Assembly: GCA_009103225.1 (NCBI GenBank)
Contig: RHPI01002823.1
Span: 260,989-324,988 of the forward strand
DNA: 64,000 nt
From: Chlorokybus atmophyticus
Lineage: Eukaryota; Streptophyta; Chlorokybophyceae; Chlorokybales; Chlorokybaceae
Direction: 5' to 3'
Shown: in pieces, positions 43,201-56,196 of the stretch
How positions within the stretch are numbered: the first letter of the stretch is position 1
Layout of the letters: each line of letters opens with the position of its first letter
Made by a program: the position numbers and the translations under genes
The notes under the pieces: generated by a model
The model's input: only the letters and a program-made list of their open reading frames with translations
Databases searched by the model: none
What the model was told of the DNA's origin: nothing

Positions 43201-44534
43201 ATGTACATTCAGAAGCTAACACCCGTCTCGTTCTCCCTCCCTGCCAGGCGAAGGCGGAAGCCGAGCGGAAAGCAGCAAAGCGTAAGAAAGAAGTGGCGCA
43301 GTTGCAGCGACAGATGCAAGAACGCACGCAACAGGCCTCTCAGAACCAACAGGTAGCTGTTGGTTGACACCACGCAAGTGGACCTGAACCCGTTTTGATA
43401 CAACTCCTTTCTCAGGCTCAAGCGCAGGAAGTGGAAAGGTTGGAAGCTGAATTGCGCCATCTCGCGGGGATGGTTCGCGCGCTCCAATCAACAACAACAA
43501 GAAGTAGTAATATGGTGGTCCCGCACCAGGCCGATTACCAGACCCACAGACCCCAAGTCCTGGGACTGACCAGTCCGGAGCCGACCAGTCCCGGGACTTC
43601 TTTCACTCAGGGATGGCACAGTCCCGGGACAAGGCTTGACAAGCCGTACAGTCGAGTCCCGGGACCTGCCAGTAATCCTCGTCCTGGTCCTGGTCCCATC
43701 CCTGCTAGGCCCAAAACAAGAAGACCTGTCCCGGGACCGGAAAGAGACCCGCAGGACTCTGATACGGACTTTATGGATGCCACGAGCACGAGACCAAATT
43801 TGGGCAGCCCAAGGATTATTGAGAGTACGCATGGCAGGCATAAACCAGATAGGAAACGGCACCATCATGACAAACAACAGCATAATCACGAAGATAGAGC
43901 TGGCAACAACCATAACCATCTGCATCATCAAGGGCCAGCACCTGAGCACGAGCACGAGCGGGAGCGCGAGGGTGAGGTTGCTTATATGCAAAGACTGCTG
44001 GATACTGCGACTCAGGGTGAGAGAGACTGTTGTCCAGTCATTTACATAAGTACATGTGCATGTACACTTGCGTGCATGCATGTGCGCGTGCGCGTGTGTG
44101 CGTGCATGCAAGCACATGTCCATATACACATGTGCGCATCTGCTTGTCTGTATGCCTTTGTGTGCATTCGTTACAGAGCTTTTGCTGCAGAGCGCGCGCA
44201 TGCAGAGAAGGCAGCATTGTGGTTCGAAGAGAGTTTGAACGAGACTACAAAACACTATGCAAGGGAGGTGGGGCAGCTCAGACAGCAGTTGGCAACGCTC
44301 ACGATGGCCACACAACCATCACACGCGCAAGTCCCACATATACCTCCTCCTGGTCCTGCTCACAGCCAACCCAACCACAACCAACACCTGCCTTGGGACT
44401 ATCAGCGATCGCAGGCGCAGCAACAGCAGCAGCAGCAACAACTACAACAACTACAACCACAACCACAACTGCACCCTGCATCATATGCCAGTACCGGTAG
44501 GTTGCCATATCCAACGCACACTTACACACCGTAG
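37239..44534 (+). CDS. Large IQ-motif, EF-hand and coiled-coil protein
   Basis: Predicted exons: 37239-37518, 38239-38448, 38517-38656, 38905-39196, 39457-40985, 41139-41312, 41384-41498, 41654-42501, 42667-42960, 43248-43352, 43416-44016 and 44191-44534. All phases agree, giving ~1,643 residues. The first exon is least certain. Four IQ motifs (near 466, 522, 634, 773; e.g. TRIQARMRGHLTRKH) would bind calmodulin or light chains. EF-hand-like loops follow: a canonical DKDKSGGLDRDE (~841), degenerate ones, and a canonical DVNDDGRISFTE (~980). Residues ~1180-1330 are a highly charged coiled coil, and the C-terminus is Gln-rich. It is probably a calcium-responsive cytoskeletal or ciliary scaffold; no named orthologue is recognised. 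Many introns are (GTGCATG)-rich. Confidence 0.75.
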
Positions 44535-45335
44535 TAGCCGCTCAAGTTGGCATGTTCTGATAGCAGTATTGTAGTTGAGTAGATCTGTGCGCAAGGTTGT
44601 GAGCGTCGCTGCTATACACATGCTGCCCACTTAGCACACGGCAAACTAACGGACACTACGCAACTGCTCCCCGTATAAGTACATATATACATCAGTAAAG
44701 TATAGATGATACGACGTGCACCTTCGCAAGTCTAGCCGCTTTGGATATGCAATGACCCAAACATTGTTCGCATCTCCTCCCCTCCCCTCCCCGCAAGGAG
44801 GCAATGACAGTAATTGTATGTGCATTGACATGGGGTTGTGGAGTTTGCAGTGCCATTCCTCATCATACGTACATCAACGACATGGGTATGTGGTAGTCCA
44901 CTACAGTCTAAAAGGGGGGGGGGGGGGACACAAGTTGTCACACAACAGGAGGGCACTATGATGTACAACTGCATCCCTCGGAAATAGGCCTCCCCATTCA
45001 TTCATTCATTCATTATTTGCATCATCATACTTGGTCAGCCTATACACAGCCGTGCCAGCATGTCCTGTGGCAACATGATGGGCCCGTCACTGACGAGACT
45101 GAGCGAGTCAGCGCTGGCGGCGGTAGTCAGCCCGCTTGACAGCTGTCAAGGCAGCAAGCTGATTCAAGCACAACATGGCGCTTGCCTGCCGGTCGGCCAG
45201 CTGCTTTGTCGTCTCGCATAGAGCACCGGGCTTGAGGTTGGAAGCGACTTCCTTGGGTCACAGGCCTCGTCCTTGTCCTTGTTGTCCTGTTGCTTCTTCT
45301 CCACCGCCGCCGCCGCCATAGTCGCTCCTGTGTCA
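44535..45335. other. Intergenic with small upstream ORF and homopolymer
   Basis: A run of G lies near 44910-44928 and an (ATTC)n run near 44996-45014. A 53-codon ATG ORF is at 45060-45221 (MSCGNMMGPSLTRLSES at its start), 115 nt before the next gene. It could be an upstream ORF in the leader of that gene or chance. Confidence 0.4.
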
Positions 45336-46826
<1,491 letters not shown>

Positions 46827-48248
46827 ATAGCTGGGTGTCTGGAAGTGCTGCTCCCTGTCACAGCTGCAGCAACTCGTGAACTAGCTGTTTCACAAGTTAC
46901 TGTGGCGTCTGGACATCAGGTGTGTATAAGGGTGGCAAGTGCTGGCAGCAGCCGTGGTGGGAGGGCTTTTGTGGGAGTGTACATACAGTAGCTTTTAGGG
47001 TTGATAGATCAGTATGTGTGCGTGTACGTGCAAGATGCGTTGAAAGGATAATACACGAAAGCGAGCACTGTGAATGACGCGTTTTGCTCCTATGGTGATG
47101 TGCATTGGGATTGGGAACTGCTAGCCTTCAGCGTTAAGTGCATGCATGTCATGATACTGTATTTCATCAGCCCCCCGCCCCCGCACGTGTTCCCCTCAGC
47201 AGACGAGAGGGGGGAAGCCTCACCTTTACATCTGCCTCGCAGTGCCTCCCGCATGATGGTGCTGGCGTGCAGGTTATTGACAACGTGCATGCTGGTGTGA
47301 CTAACGGGGTAGGGAATTAGCTAGAATGTTAGGTAGCGTTAGGAGTAGCCCGGTGGTGAGTTGTTGGTATGAAATTGCATGTGCTGTGTATAACAGGTTT
47401 GCTGTTGTGCCATTGCATTCATGGTGTGCTTGCTGCTATGCTTGACATTGCGTGTGCTTAACACCATGCATGTCACTAATCTAGCATACTATCTCTGATA
47501 CACGCGCCGTTGTTGGGTTTGATGTGCGCCGCACACAATCCTGGCTTGGTTTCAAGTACACAAACGGTCGTGCTGCAGGTAATGGTGCGTGCATGCATGC
47601 ATGTCAAACGGGGTTGGGCTAGTAGTGAACTTAGGTAGGTAATGAGTAGGTGCAACGCTTGGTGGTGACTGTAAGTGTCGAGTGCTGTGGTATGTTGCTT
47701 GCGTTGCATGCCTCACACGCTCATGCATGCCACAGTCCCTGCACCATTAATGTTATACATTAAGCGCCCGACACGGACGGTGTTGCAGCAATTGCTGACG
47801 CGCGGAGGGGGGGGGGGGGGGGNGGGGGGGGGGGGGGGGGGGGGGCTATGCAAACTAGGGGTAGCGGATTTTAGGTGCATGGTTGGCGTGTAATACTATG
47901 CTACTGCTCTTTGCATGTTCCATATATGGGCAATTGTGTCTTGCATGTTGTGTACAAAGCATGTTCACATGTGCTCTGTTGCTGCATTGCCACACAAGCA
48001 CAGGTAGGGCTGATTGCAATAGCATAGAAGCTCTTAAACACCAACATTTCAACACGTGGCAAACAGTTCCCGACCACTGGTTAAGTATGGCATACTTAAC
48101 CAACACCAAAACACAACACAATAGCAGCCCCCATCACAGACAGCGACGCGTAAGCCAACTACGCTACTCCTGCCAACGCTGCGTCCTCCTCCAGTGTTGG
48201 TGCAGCGGGCCCCACCTTGGGACGGCCACCACCGCAGCCGCTCCTCTC
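46827..48248. other. Intergenic, no supported gene
   Basis: It contains a poly-G tract with one N (about 47808-47846) and TGCATG-rich stretches. Nothing coding is convincing. Confidence 0.45.
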
Positions 48249-48252
48249 TTAA

Positions 48253-48897
48253 CACTAGGGATGTAAATGTACACTTAAGTGTACATGTACACTTAAGTGT
48301 ACATTTAAATGGCCCTCCTTGGCACGGGCTTCTTGGCCGGCGGTGATGTGACAATGCAACATGTCACATCTCGTTGGATAGCTCTCGGCGTGACGTGTCG
48401 AGGAAAAGTAACCGCGTCGCAATCGGCGCAGAGGTTTGAAAGTAATAAATTTTAATGTCTGACACTGTGATTAGGGTTTGCTGAACGGACCCCGTGGAGG
48501 GACCCGTCGGGTTCACTCAAATAGGAATAACTTCTTATAGAGAAGGAATCTTGTAACAAGTTACCAGCGAAAGTTGTTCTACTCGACGAGAGCTATCCAA
48601 CGAGCTCATGAATGCCGCGGAATTCCTACAAATGCAGCCGTAACGACGCTTTGAATGCCTTTGCATAACTGTACACAAAAGTGTGCAGTGACTTTTGCCA
48701 TTTTGGTCGCTTACCAAACTGTAACTTGTAACACAAGTGGCCAATCAAGCTACAACTTTGCACACTAGTTGTTTACAATGTTAGCAATGTGTGCACAAAG
48801 TGTTAGCTTGAAGTGTGAAGGTTTGCAATTGTTATAACAATGCCTAGCAGATGAGATAAATGTACACTTGAGTGTACATTTATCTACATCCCTAGTG
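48253..48897. mobile_element. TTAA-flanked MITE, piggyBac-like ends
   Basis: TTAA occurs on both sides (48249-48252, 48898-48901). The ends are inverted repeats, CACTAGGGATGTA on the left and TACATCCCTAGTG on the right, followed inside by AATGTACACTT/A-type palindromes (48263-48306; 48859-48883). A further exact 18-bp internal inverted pair is at 48370-48387 and 48587-48604 (CTCGTTGGATAGCTCTCG). Length is 645 bp with no transposase. A TTAA duplication with C-starting ends is the hallmark of the piggyBac superfamily; the master element is not in the window. Confidence 0.72.
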
Positions 48898-48901
48898 TTA
48901 A

Positions 48902-49817
48902 TAGTCACTAGCCTAGTTGCCATATAATTAATTATTTTCATCGCATATCACAAGCGTTTGCATCGTTGACTATACCTGTTAACGCATTCATAATATCAAC
49001 ACGTCGTGGTGAAAACTTTTCACTACACTACATTATGCCGTCATCCTAGATACAACATTCAATGTTTATAATTGTCATACGATAATTCGATGTTTACCAT
49101 GCATTTTATTGTCAACAAGTAGTCCACTGCAATTTATGTCCTTGCAGTACCCCATGCCATATCATATTACTTTGTTGCATACACATGCTTCATACAACAC
49201 AGTGTGGCATGTTTTTATTTTAATTTATTTTTAATTCATCTCGACACGCAAACAATGTATGATGAAATGCATATGATGCGTTACATTTTATACATACCGC
49301 CATGACCTTATTACACAAATCGCTGTCTGGAAGTGGTATTCAATTGCATGCTCTCGGATAATCAATTTGAAACCTTACAACTAGCATGCCTCAATGTATC
49401 ATTTCCCTCAATCGTTCAGCATCCCTACACGCAATGCATCTAACAAAACAATAGCTCGCTTTGTTGCAGCATGTCGGTTGTAGGAATACGGCGCGATCTC
49501 TCACTTGGGTGCATAGCCAGTTGGCGCCAAGCTGGAAAGGCCTCCAGTCCTAGTCAGCACCATGTTTCGGCCGTAGTTATGGGGGGTCAAAAAATGAACG
49601 GCAGCAGTCACAGCCGCAGGCAAGCCAGCCTAGCCGAGACATCAAGTGACGCGCGTCGTCAACCACCGATCTTCTCCGCAGTAGGGCAGCGCAGAACTGA
49701 GTGCATGGCAACTGAGATTGAGTGTAACCACTGCCTGTAACCACGTGCGCTTAACCACGAAAAGCAGGCAAGCAGCTGCAAGCAGCAGGCGGCGGCGGTG
49801 TTGGTGCCGGTGTAGCT
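48902..49817. other. Upstream region of enoyl-ACP reductase gene
   Basis: AT-rich from 48900 to 49450, then G+C-richer towards the ATG. No gene seen. The promoter and leader of the reductase should lie here. Confidence 0.4.
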
Positions 49818-52707
49818 ATGGGTGGATTGGTAGCTGCACAGGGCGTTGCCGTGAGAGCAGCCGTGTCCTGCTCTCCTGCTGCTGCTTCATCATCTACGCC
49901 AGCCGTAGCAGCTGCCAGGCGCCCTGCGCTGAGAGTTGCGCAGCAATGGACAGGCCTGCGTGTGGCGGCGACGCCGCCGGCCAGGACGCAGCTGGCAGGC
50001 TGCATGCAAAGCATGCGTAATGCAACCAGGCGGACGACCACAGTTGCGTCTGCCGGAAATGGCACAGCAACCGGGCCGTCCGGCCTCGCCATTGACCTCA
50101 CCGGCAAGCGTGCGTTCATCGCCGGCGTCGCTGACGACCAGGGTTTCGGGTAAGCTAGCTGCCACCTTGTTTCATAACGTTGTGCATTGACACACAAAGC
50201 AAGACTTCTGTACAGTGTCGTTTCTTGCTGTACAATGACACTAAGAGAGGCAGCGTCTTGCATGCTGTCAGTGCCAGGCGTTTTGCACTTGTTTGTAGAT
50301 TGGCATCTCGCGCAACACATCACTCTATGTCAGTAATGCCACTGGTCTTTCACGCTCTTTCACTGGGCCATTAGTCGTAAGTACAGGCAACGCAATGTGC
50401 AGTGACATTTTATGTAGGATATTGTAAAAGTGTTACGGCATGGTTCTACATCATGGCTGCATTACAGTTGGTTGCAGTATCCAGTTGCAGAGTCAATGTT
50501 GCGTATTGCGAAACAGTCTCGCATGCTTGTTGTGTGCATGACACAGTGCCTTCTGCGCAGGTGGGCGATTGCAAAGGCGTTGAATGCAGCTGGCGCAGAG
50601 GTGCTGCTGGGCACATGGGTGCCGGCTCTGAACATATTTGAAACCTCGCTGCGCCGAGGCAAGTTTGACGAGAGTAGGCAGCTTCCTAACGGTGGGATGC
50701 TGGAGATCGCCAAGGTGTACCCCCTCGATGCTGTGTTTGACAACCCAGAAGACGTCCCAGAAGAGGTGATTGTTTCAGAGACTATTAGAGACTACTGTGC
50801 GTGTGTGGGTGTGCTTGCATGTGAGTGCTTGTGTTGGTCAGTGTGATCGCAAAGGTTGTTGCGCATGCATGTGCACGTGTGCATGACAATGAGCAGCTGA
50901 TGCCTGTTGTTACAATCTAACGCCATTGTGCATGCGCAGATCGCAACCAATAAGCGATATGCTGGCTACCCCGGCTACACTGTGCAGGTGAGTTACGCTG
51001 CAAGTGTTGCGGTTTGCTGAAGTGGTCATGTACATATTTGCCACTGCATGCTGTTGCGTGCACAATGCGATTCGCCTGCATCTCGTTTCATCTAAAGACA
51101 GGAAAGAGTGATGTATGCGCCAAGGGTTAGTGCACAGCAACATGCACGCAGTTAAAGCAACAACGCTTTGGCCAATGAAAATTGTCGGGTTGCCAGCGAG
51201 TACAATGTGCAATGCCAGTTGTAGTTGGAGTAATCGAATGGTCCTATCCGATTTGCTTGGTCGCTTTGGTGCATTCATTGACAATAACTTAGCTTTGTGG
51301 CATGTAACATATGCTGTCCTGCCTAAGTAGTCCATCGCAAGTCTGCAACAACTGCTGAGTTGACGCTCGACTCATTGGCAGGAGTGTGCAGATAAAGTGA
51401 AGGCGGATTATGGCTCAATAGACATTCTTGTGCACTCACTCGCAAACGGCCCCGAGGTACACGCGTTGTAGTAAACCGAAAGGTGTGGGCCAGCTAGCAT
51501 GCACAGGTTGTACTTGTGTTAATGCTGTCATCGCCATTGCAACCTCACTCAGGTGCACATGCATTGCGAACTTTATCCACACGAGAGAGTCAACACGTGC
51601 ATATAAACCTTGCTTCCATCATCAACTTCATCTGTCAACGTGGGCGGCATGCAGGTGGCAAAACCATTGCTTGAGACATCGCGCAAGGGCTATCTTGCCG
51701 CCGCGAGCGCGTCGTCTTACTCGTATGTCAGCCTGCTTCAGCGGTTCGGCCCTCTGATGAGGCCCGGTGGCTCAGCCCTCAGCTTGACGTACATTGCATC
51801 AGAGAAAATTATTCCGGGGTAAGCTCATTCGCAAGCTCATTCGCACACAGCCTCACATGCACAGACGCATGGACACTTCTGCATGCACACAGAAATACAC
51901 ATGCAGGCATGCGCGGGTGCATGTGCATGCACTCACACACGTGCGCGTGCACGCGCGTGCTCATGTAAGTGCGCGTGCATTGACCAGTAGTGATTCATCT
52001 TTATGGCTTCCGCAGCTATGGTGGTGGTATGAGCTCAGCAAAGGCGGCACTTGAGAGCGACACAAGGGTCAGTCGTAATACCATCAGATGCATTGTCATA
52101 GTGGCTCAATGATGGCTCCCTAGCGCATTGTCGTTGTAGCAGTCCCCTGTCTGTGTACATGCCATGAGCTTGTGCATGTACAGGTGCTCGCCTGGGAAGC
52201 TGGGCGCAAGTGGGGTCTGAGGGTAAACACAATATCCGCAGGTAGGTGTAAGATGGTGAAATAGTTGTACATCCATAGCAAGCAGCAAAGCTTTATGCAT
52301 GTGTGCCGACATGCATGAAGGCACGCACAGAGCTGACCCATGCATGCGCATAGGCCCATTAAGAAGTAGGGCTGCCAAGGCAATCGGTTTTATTGACGAC
52401 ATGATCAACTATGCGGAGGCCAACTCACCGCTGACAACCCCATTAGAGTCAGGTTTGACATCAGTGCAACCCAACATTGGCTGATCAGTTGCGCCATCAG
52501 GAGGTTGTATCAACACGCTATGTCTGTGTCGCAGACAATGTTGGCAGTGTTGCTGCCTTCTTGGCATCCCCGCTTGCGTCTGCCATCACAGGCGTGACGC
52601 TGTATGTTGACAATGGCCTTCATGCAATGGGCTTGGCTGTCAACTCACCTTCACTGTCGGTCCCGGCACCGCCTCCGTCACCTGCACCAGAGCCTGTAGC
52701 CAAATAG
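49818..52707 (+). CDS. Plastid enoyl-[acyl-carrier-protein] reductase (NADH), plant-type FabI
   Basis: Nine exons: 49818-50149, 50561-50765, 50940-50987, 51382-51456, 51655-51818, 52016-52067, 52184-52241, 52354-52452 and 52535-52707, in phase, 401 residues. Residues 1-~85 are Ala/Ser/Arg-rich, a plastid transit peptide. The mature enzyme begins [19 protein letters not shown] (NAD-binding), followed by the plant hallmarks [48 protein letters not shown] (catalytic Tyr276 and Lys284, the plant Tyr-x7-Lys spacing) and [17 protein letters not shown]. It performs the last reduction in type II fatty acid synthesis, trans-2-enoyl-ACP to acyl-ACP. The C-terminal tail is Pro-rich. The eighth donor (TCAG|GTTTGA) was chosen because it keeps homology; the others are unambiguous. 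Confidence 0.95.
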
Positions 52708-53633
52708 ATCATGCACAAACCTTTGGAATTATATTGGTAGCATCTTTACTGATTGTGCTTACAGCGTACACTGCGTACCTGCCTTTGGCTTGGTTTGGTT
52801 TGGAGAGGACTGTCATTCTCAATAGCGAGGTTGCAAGCGATATTGGACATATGGCTCATGCAGTGTTGGCATTCAATGTCCACATGTTTACAGCAATAAC
52901 CCGACAGTTCAACAGCGGCCTAATGCTCATACCTACTCTATAGCAACACCCAACCATCACCACCAATCTGTACAATCATATCGTGTACTGCTTTTTGTGA
53001 GTAGACCACCAGCCCACATATTGAGGAATGGGTTGTCCATATTGACGCAAGTAATCACATGCCACAATCCTTGCAATCTATGTATTATACAACATCTTGC
53101 TGGTGGATTTAGAGACATCTCAGCACGTATCTCCAAATCCACTAGCATTTGCGTGCTACTAACCTAGCATACCAACTGATGTACACAGCTACTGGCGGCA
53201 TATCCTGTACACTGTCATCATGTGAGCCAACAGTAGTGCCATTTAGAACACTAGTAACACAGCAAAGTGGCAAAACTCGTGCAGCAACAGAAACTCTGTC
53301 TGTTTTGTACCAATAAAGAAGAAACCAACCACATAGTGTTCAGGCACCCAACTCTAAACAGCAACACTGAACTAAAGTCCCAACTAAAACCGCTCCCACA
53401 CACCTCTGCAAACACACAAGCTTTGATACGATCTAAACCAAAACCTCTCTCTCAGTAAAGATGCAATCCTACTACTTACTGTACACGCAGCTAACCAAAG
53501 CAAAAAATAAAGATGTATACTAATACAACGAAGGATATATAATGGCGTTCTGCTCCAGAAGGCCTTGTGCTCTCATAGTGTTGATGTGCAGATGTTCCAT
53601 GCTGCTCCCTCGTGAGATGCCTCCTCAGGCCCC
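52708..53633. other. Intergenic between convergent reductase and CDK genes, with possible LINE 3' fragment
   Basis: At 53267-53458 an open stretch reads LCLFCTNKEETNHIVFRHP, resembling the C-terminal zinc-binding motif (C-x2-C-x7-8-H-x4-H/C) of non-LTR retrotransposon reverse transcriptases. It is followed by AAATAAAGATG-type A-rich sequence near 53500. This may be a 5'-truncated LINE insertion of about 300 bp. Nothing else is recognised. Confidence 0.4.
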
Positions 53634-55669
53634 TTACACCACAACATCACGAAACCAAGGATGCTTGAGGGCGGCTACGGCGGATATCCGTTTGCCAGGA
53701 TCATAGCACAAAAATTGCTGCACAAGCCAAGGCAGTCAGCCTTAAGCATGAGGCATAACAACAAGTCCTGAAGTAAGAGTTTTGCCGTGACGCATGCTCA
53801 CCTGTAGCAAGTCGAGGCCGTCCGTGTCTAAGCCTTGCACAATGCTGTCCAGCGGCTAAGGACAAGACACGTATGGTAGTCAGTGAGCGCCAATCAGTTG
53901 CTGTTTACTCGACCGTGCCCCGATATGCATGTTGCTTTACGGCTAAACCCCTTACCCTTCCACTCCAGTTCGGGAATGTGCTTTGGTAATCTGGAAGCTG
54001 CGTCACGCCAGGCCAGACTTCCTCAGTCGGAGTGCCCAACACTTGAAACATGCGGTAGAGCTGGTCAATCTCAGAATCCCCAGGAAACAGAGCTTGGCCT
54101 CGCCACAGTTCTGCCATGATGCACCTGTGCAAGGGTTATGTCGCGTCAATGTTTGTGTGGATGGTTGTGACTGCACCAGAAACATACAGGGACAGGCCAC
54201 AAAGTGTATTCCGGCAAACAAAGAGCAGCACAGCACATGATGCAAGTGCTGGTAATGCCGGGCGTAAGCCAGACAGCTCCGCTGCACATTAAGCTCAAGC
54301 AATTACTATACATACCCGATGCTCCACAGATCAACGGGAGTGGAATAGCTTTTGGAGCCTAGTAGGATCTCCGGCGCTCTGTACCACAGCGTGACCACCT
54401 CATGCGTGTAGCTGCGGACCTGTACACAAGGACACATCCCGCATAAGCCAATCAGCCACAAAACGTGCACATAACTTATGGCAATGCCAAGTTGCTAGTC
54501 TCTGTTACCGGAATGCCAAAGGTTCTGGCGAGGCCGAAATCCGCGAGCTTGACCACATCCCTTGCGCGATCCAGCAGTAGGTTCTGCGGCTTCAAGTCCC
54601 GATGGAAAACACGCTTCCCGTGACAGAACGCAATGGCCTTCAGCATCTGTCACATTAGCAATGTCACAATGCTGCGCTGCACATGCATATTGGCATTTGA
54701 TAACCCAACAACCCAACCCTACCTGGAACACGTAGCGGCGGATGGTCCGCACATTGCGTGTGAGGCCTGGGAATGTGTCCATGTGCTTCTTAAGGTCGAG
54801 GTCCAGGTACTCAAAGACCAGGTACAGCTTATCGTCATAATGAACGACATCCTGCGCAAACAGATTACGGATTGAAGACCATGCAATGCAGACCATACAT
54901 CATACAGTACACCTTGATACACATAGCACAATGCATGATACACACAAGACCGGTAGGTCGATGAGAGAATACACCTGCAGTGAGACGATGTGGTCATGCT
55001 GTAGGTCTTTAAGGAGAGATATCTCACGGATTGCGAAAGAGGGCACGCCCTCGTCCTCAGCTTCGAGGCGAATCTTCTTAAGCGCGATGGTCTCGCTCGT
55101 CGTGCGGTTGCGCGCCTTGTACACCACGCCATACGTACCCTCACCTATCTTCTCCTCCTTCTCATACTGCAATAGGAAAATAGACACAACGTCAGATCTG
55201 AATCCAGCATTTGACGATCAACTATGGACTGTTGTTTACAACTCGGCAATCTTGCAGCAACGCAAAACAGCATTACTGTGATCAGCTCGACTGATTGATC
55301 ACAAGCAGCGCATCCAACCGGGCAAGCATGCGAGGAAGCCAGGCCAAAGGCACCAACAGAGCTTCACCCATGAGCAAGCGAGCACTGCTTTACTTGTAGC
55401 TCGCAACTAGTCTGCGACAACCCTACGCGCAAGTTTCAGCTAATCTGAGGGTTGTGGACCAGACAGCAAAGCAGCAGAGCATAGCCAGCTGGATGACCCA
55501 GGCGCCAGCTTGTTGCCAGGCCAGCATGGACCAAGCAAGTGCAGAGCATCCCAGCTACAGCTACCTGCCCTGAGCAATGCCGGCTGCATAGCTTCTACGA
55601 CACATGCCCAATAGCCCAGATCAGACCAAACCATGCCAGATCAGATCAAATCAGACGCACCTTCTCCAT
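53634..55669 (-). CDS. Cyclin-dependent kinase, CDKA-like, with PSFAIRE helix
   Basis: Eight exons: 55669-55661, 55166-54975, 54851-54723, 54646-54509, 54419-54316, 54124-53956, 53855-53802 and 53717-53634, all in phase, 292 residues (CDKA is usually ~294). The first exon encodes only MEK, giving the plant-like start [20 protein letters not shown]. The inhibitory Thr14/Tyr15, catalytic Lys33, [11 protein letters not shown] and activating Thr161 ([15 protein letters not shown]) are present, as are VDLWSIGCIMAE and [10 protein letters not shown]. The cyclin-binding helix reads PSFAIRE at 45-51 instead of PSTAIRE. It would drive G1/S and G2/M transitions with cyclins. The gene is divergent from the Ap4A enzyme gene across 527 bp. 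Confidence 0.93.
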
Positions 55670-56196
55670 GCTGCTGCCGCCGCCGCCGCCTGCACAGGAG
55701 GGAGGGGCAGCTGCACCTCTCTCGCATGAGACACCAGGCTGAAGATGACCACCGCACAGCTGAACCAATCTGCAAGCCCAGCTGCAGCAGCAGGAGAAAG
55801 CAACCAGACCAACGACCCCGACCACCCCGCCGCCAACAACGCCGCCGCCGCTGACCGCGACGCTGTCACACAGCAGTGGCTTTATTCCCGCCAAAGCTGA
55901 GAGCTAAGCTCAAGCTAGAGACAGAAGCTCAAGAAGCGGGTAAAGTAAACTACTTGCGCGTCGGCGGACTTTTTGCAAATCGCGGGCCGCAAATTACATC
56001 CATGGGTTAGCGGGCAAATACTCGTACTTTTGAGGGAATCACCCCGCGTGGCGGGCAGTTACATGCGGTTGGGAAATCGAGATTGCAGCTATCAGCAACC
56101 GTTGTTGAAGGCCGCCTGGATATTATCTCTACTGCAGAAGTCTTTGAGCGGTAAAGTGCAGACTTTTGACACGCTGCTGGTTAGCTCTCTGACCAC
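55670..56196. promoter_or_regulatory. Bidirectional promoter region, CDK and Ap4A phosphorylase-type genes
   Basis: 527 bp separate the two start codons. CGCC/GCC trinucleotide repeats (55674-55690, 55828-55857) are present. A TTTGGCGGGAA-type element on the minus strand (TTCCCGCCAAAG at about 55886-55897) and GGGCGGGC/GGCGGG motifs resemble E2F-type sites, which would suit a cell-cycle kinase. That assignment is by eye only. Confidence 0.35.

Noticed and set aside
38657-44190. Alternating GTGCATG repeats as a CRISPR-like or satellite array
   Set aside because: No fixed repeat/spacer length; they are low-complexity sequence confined to introns.
47808-47846. Poly-G tract as a functional G-quadruplex element
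   Set aside because: Homopolymer with an N inside; length and even existence are uncertain because such runs are error-prone.
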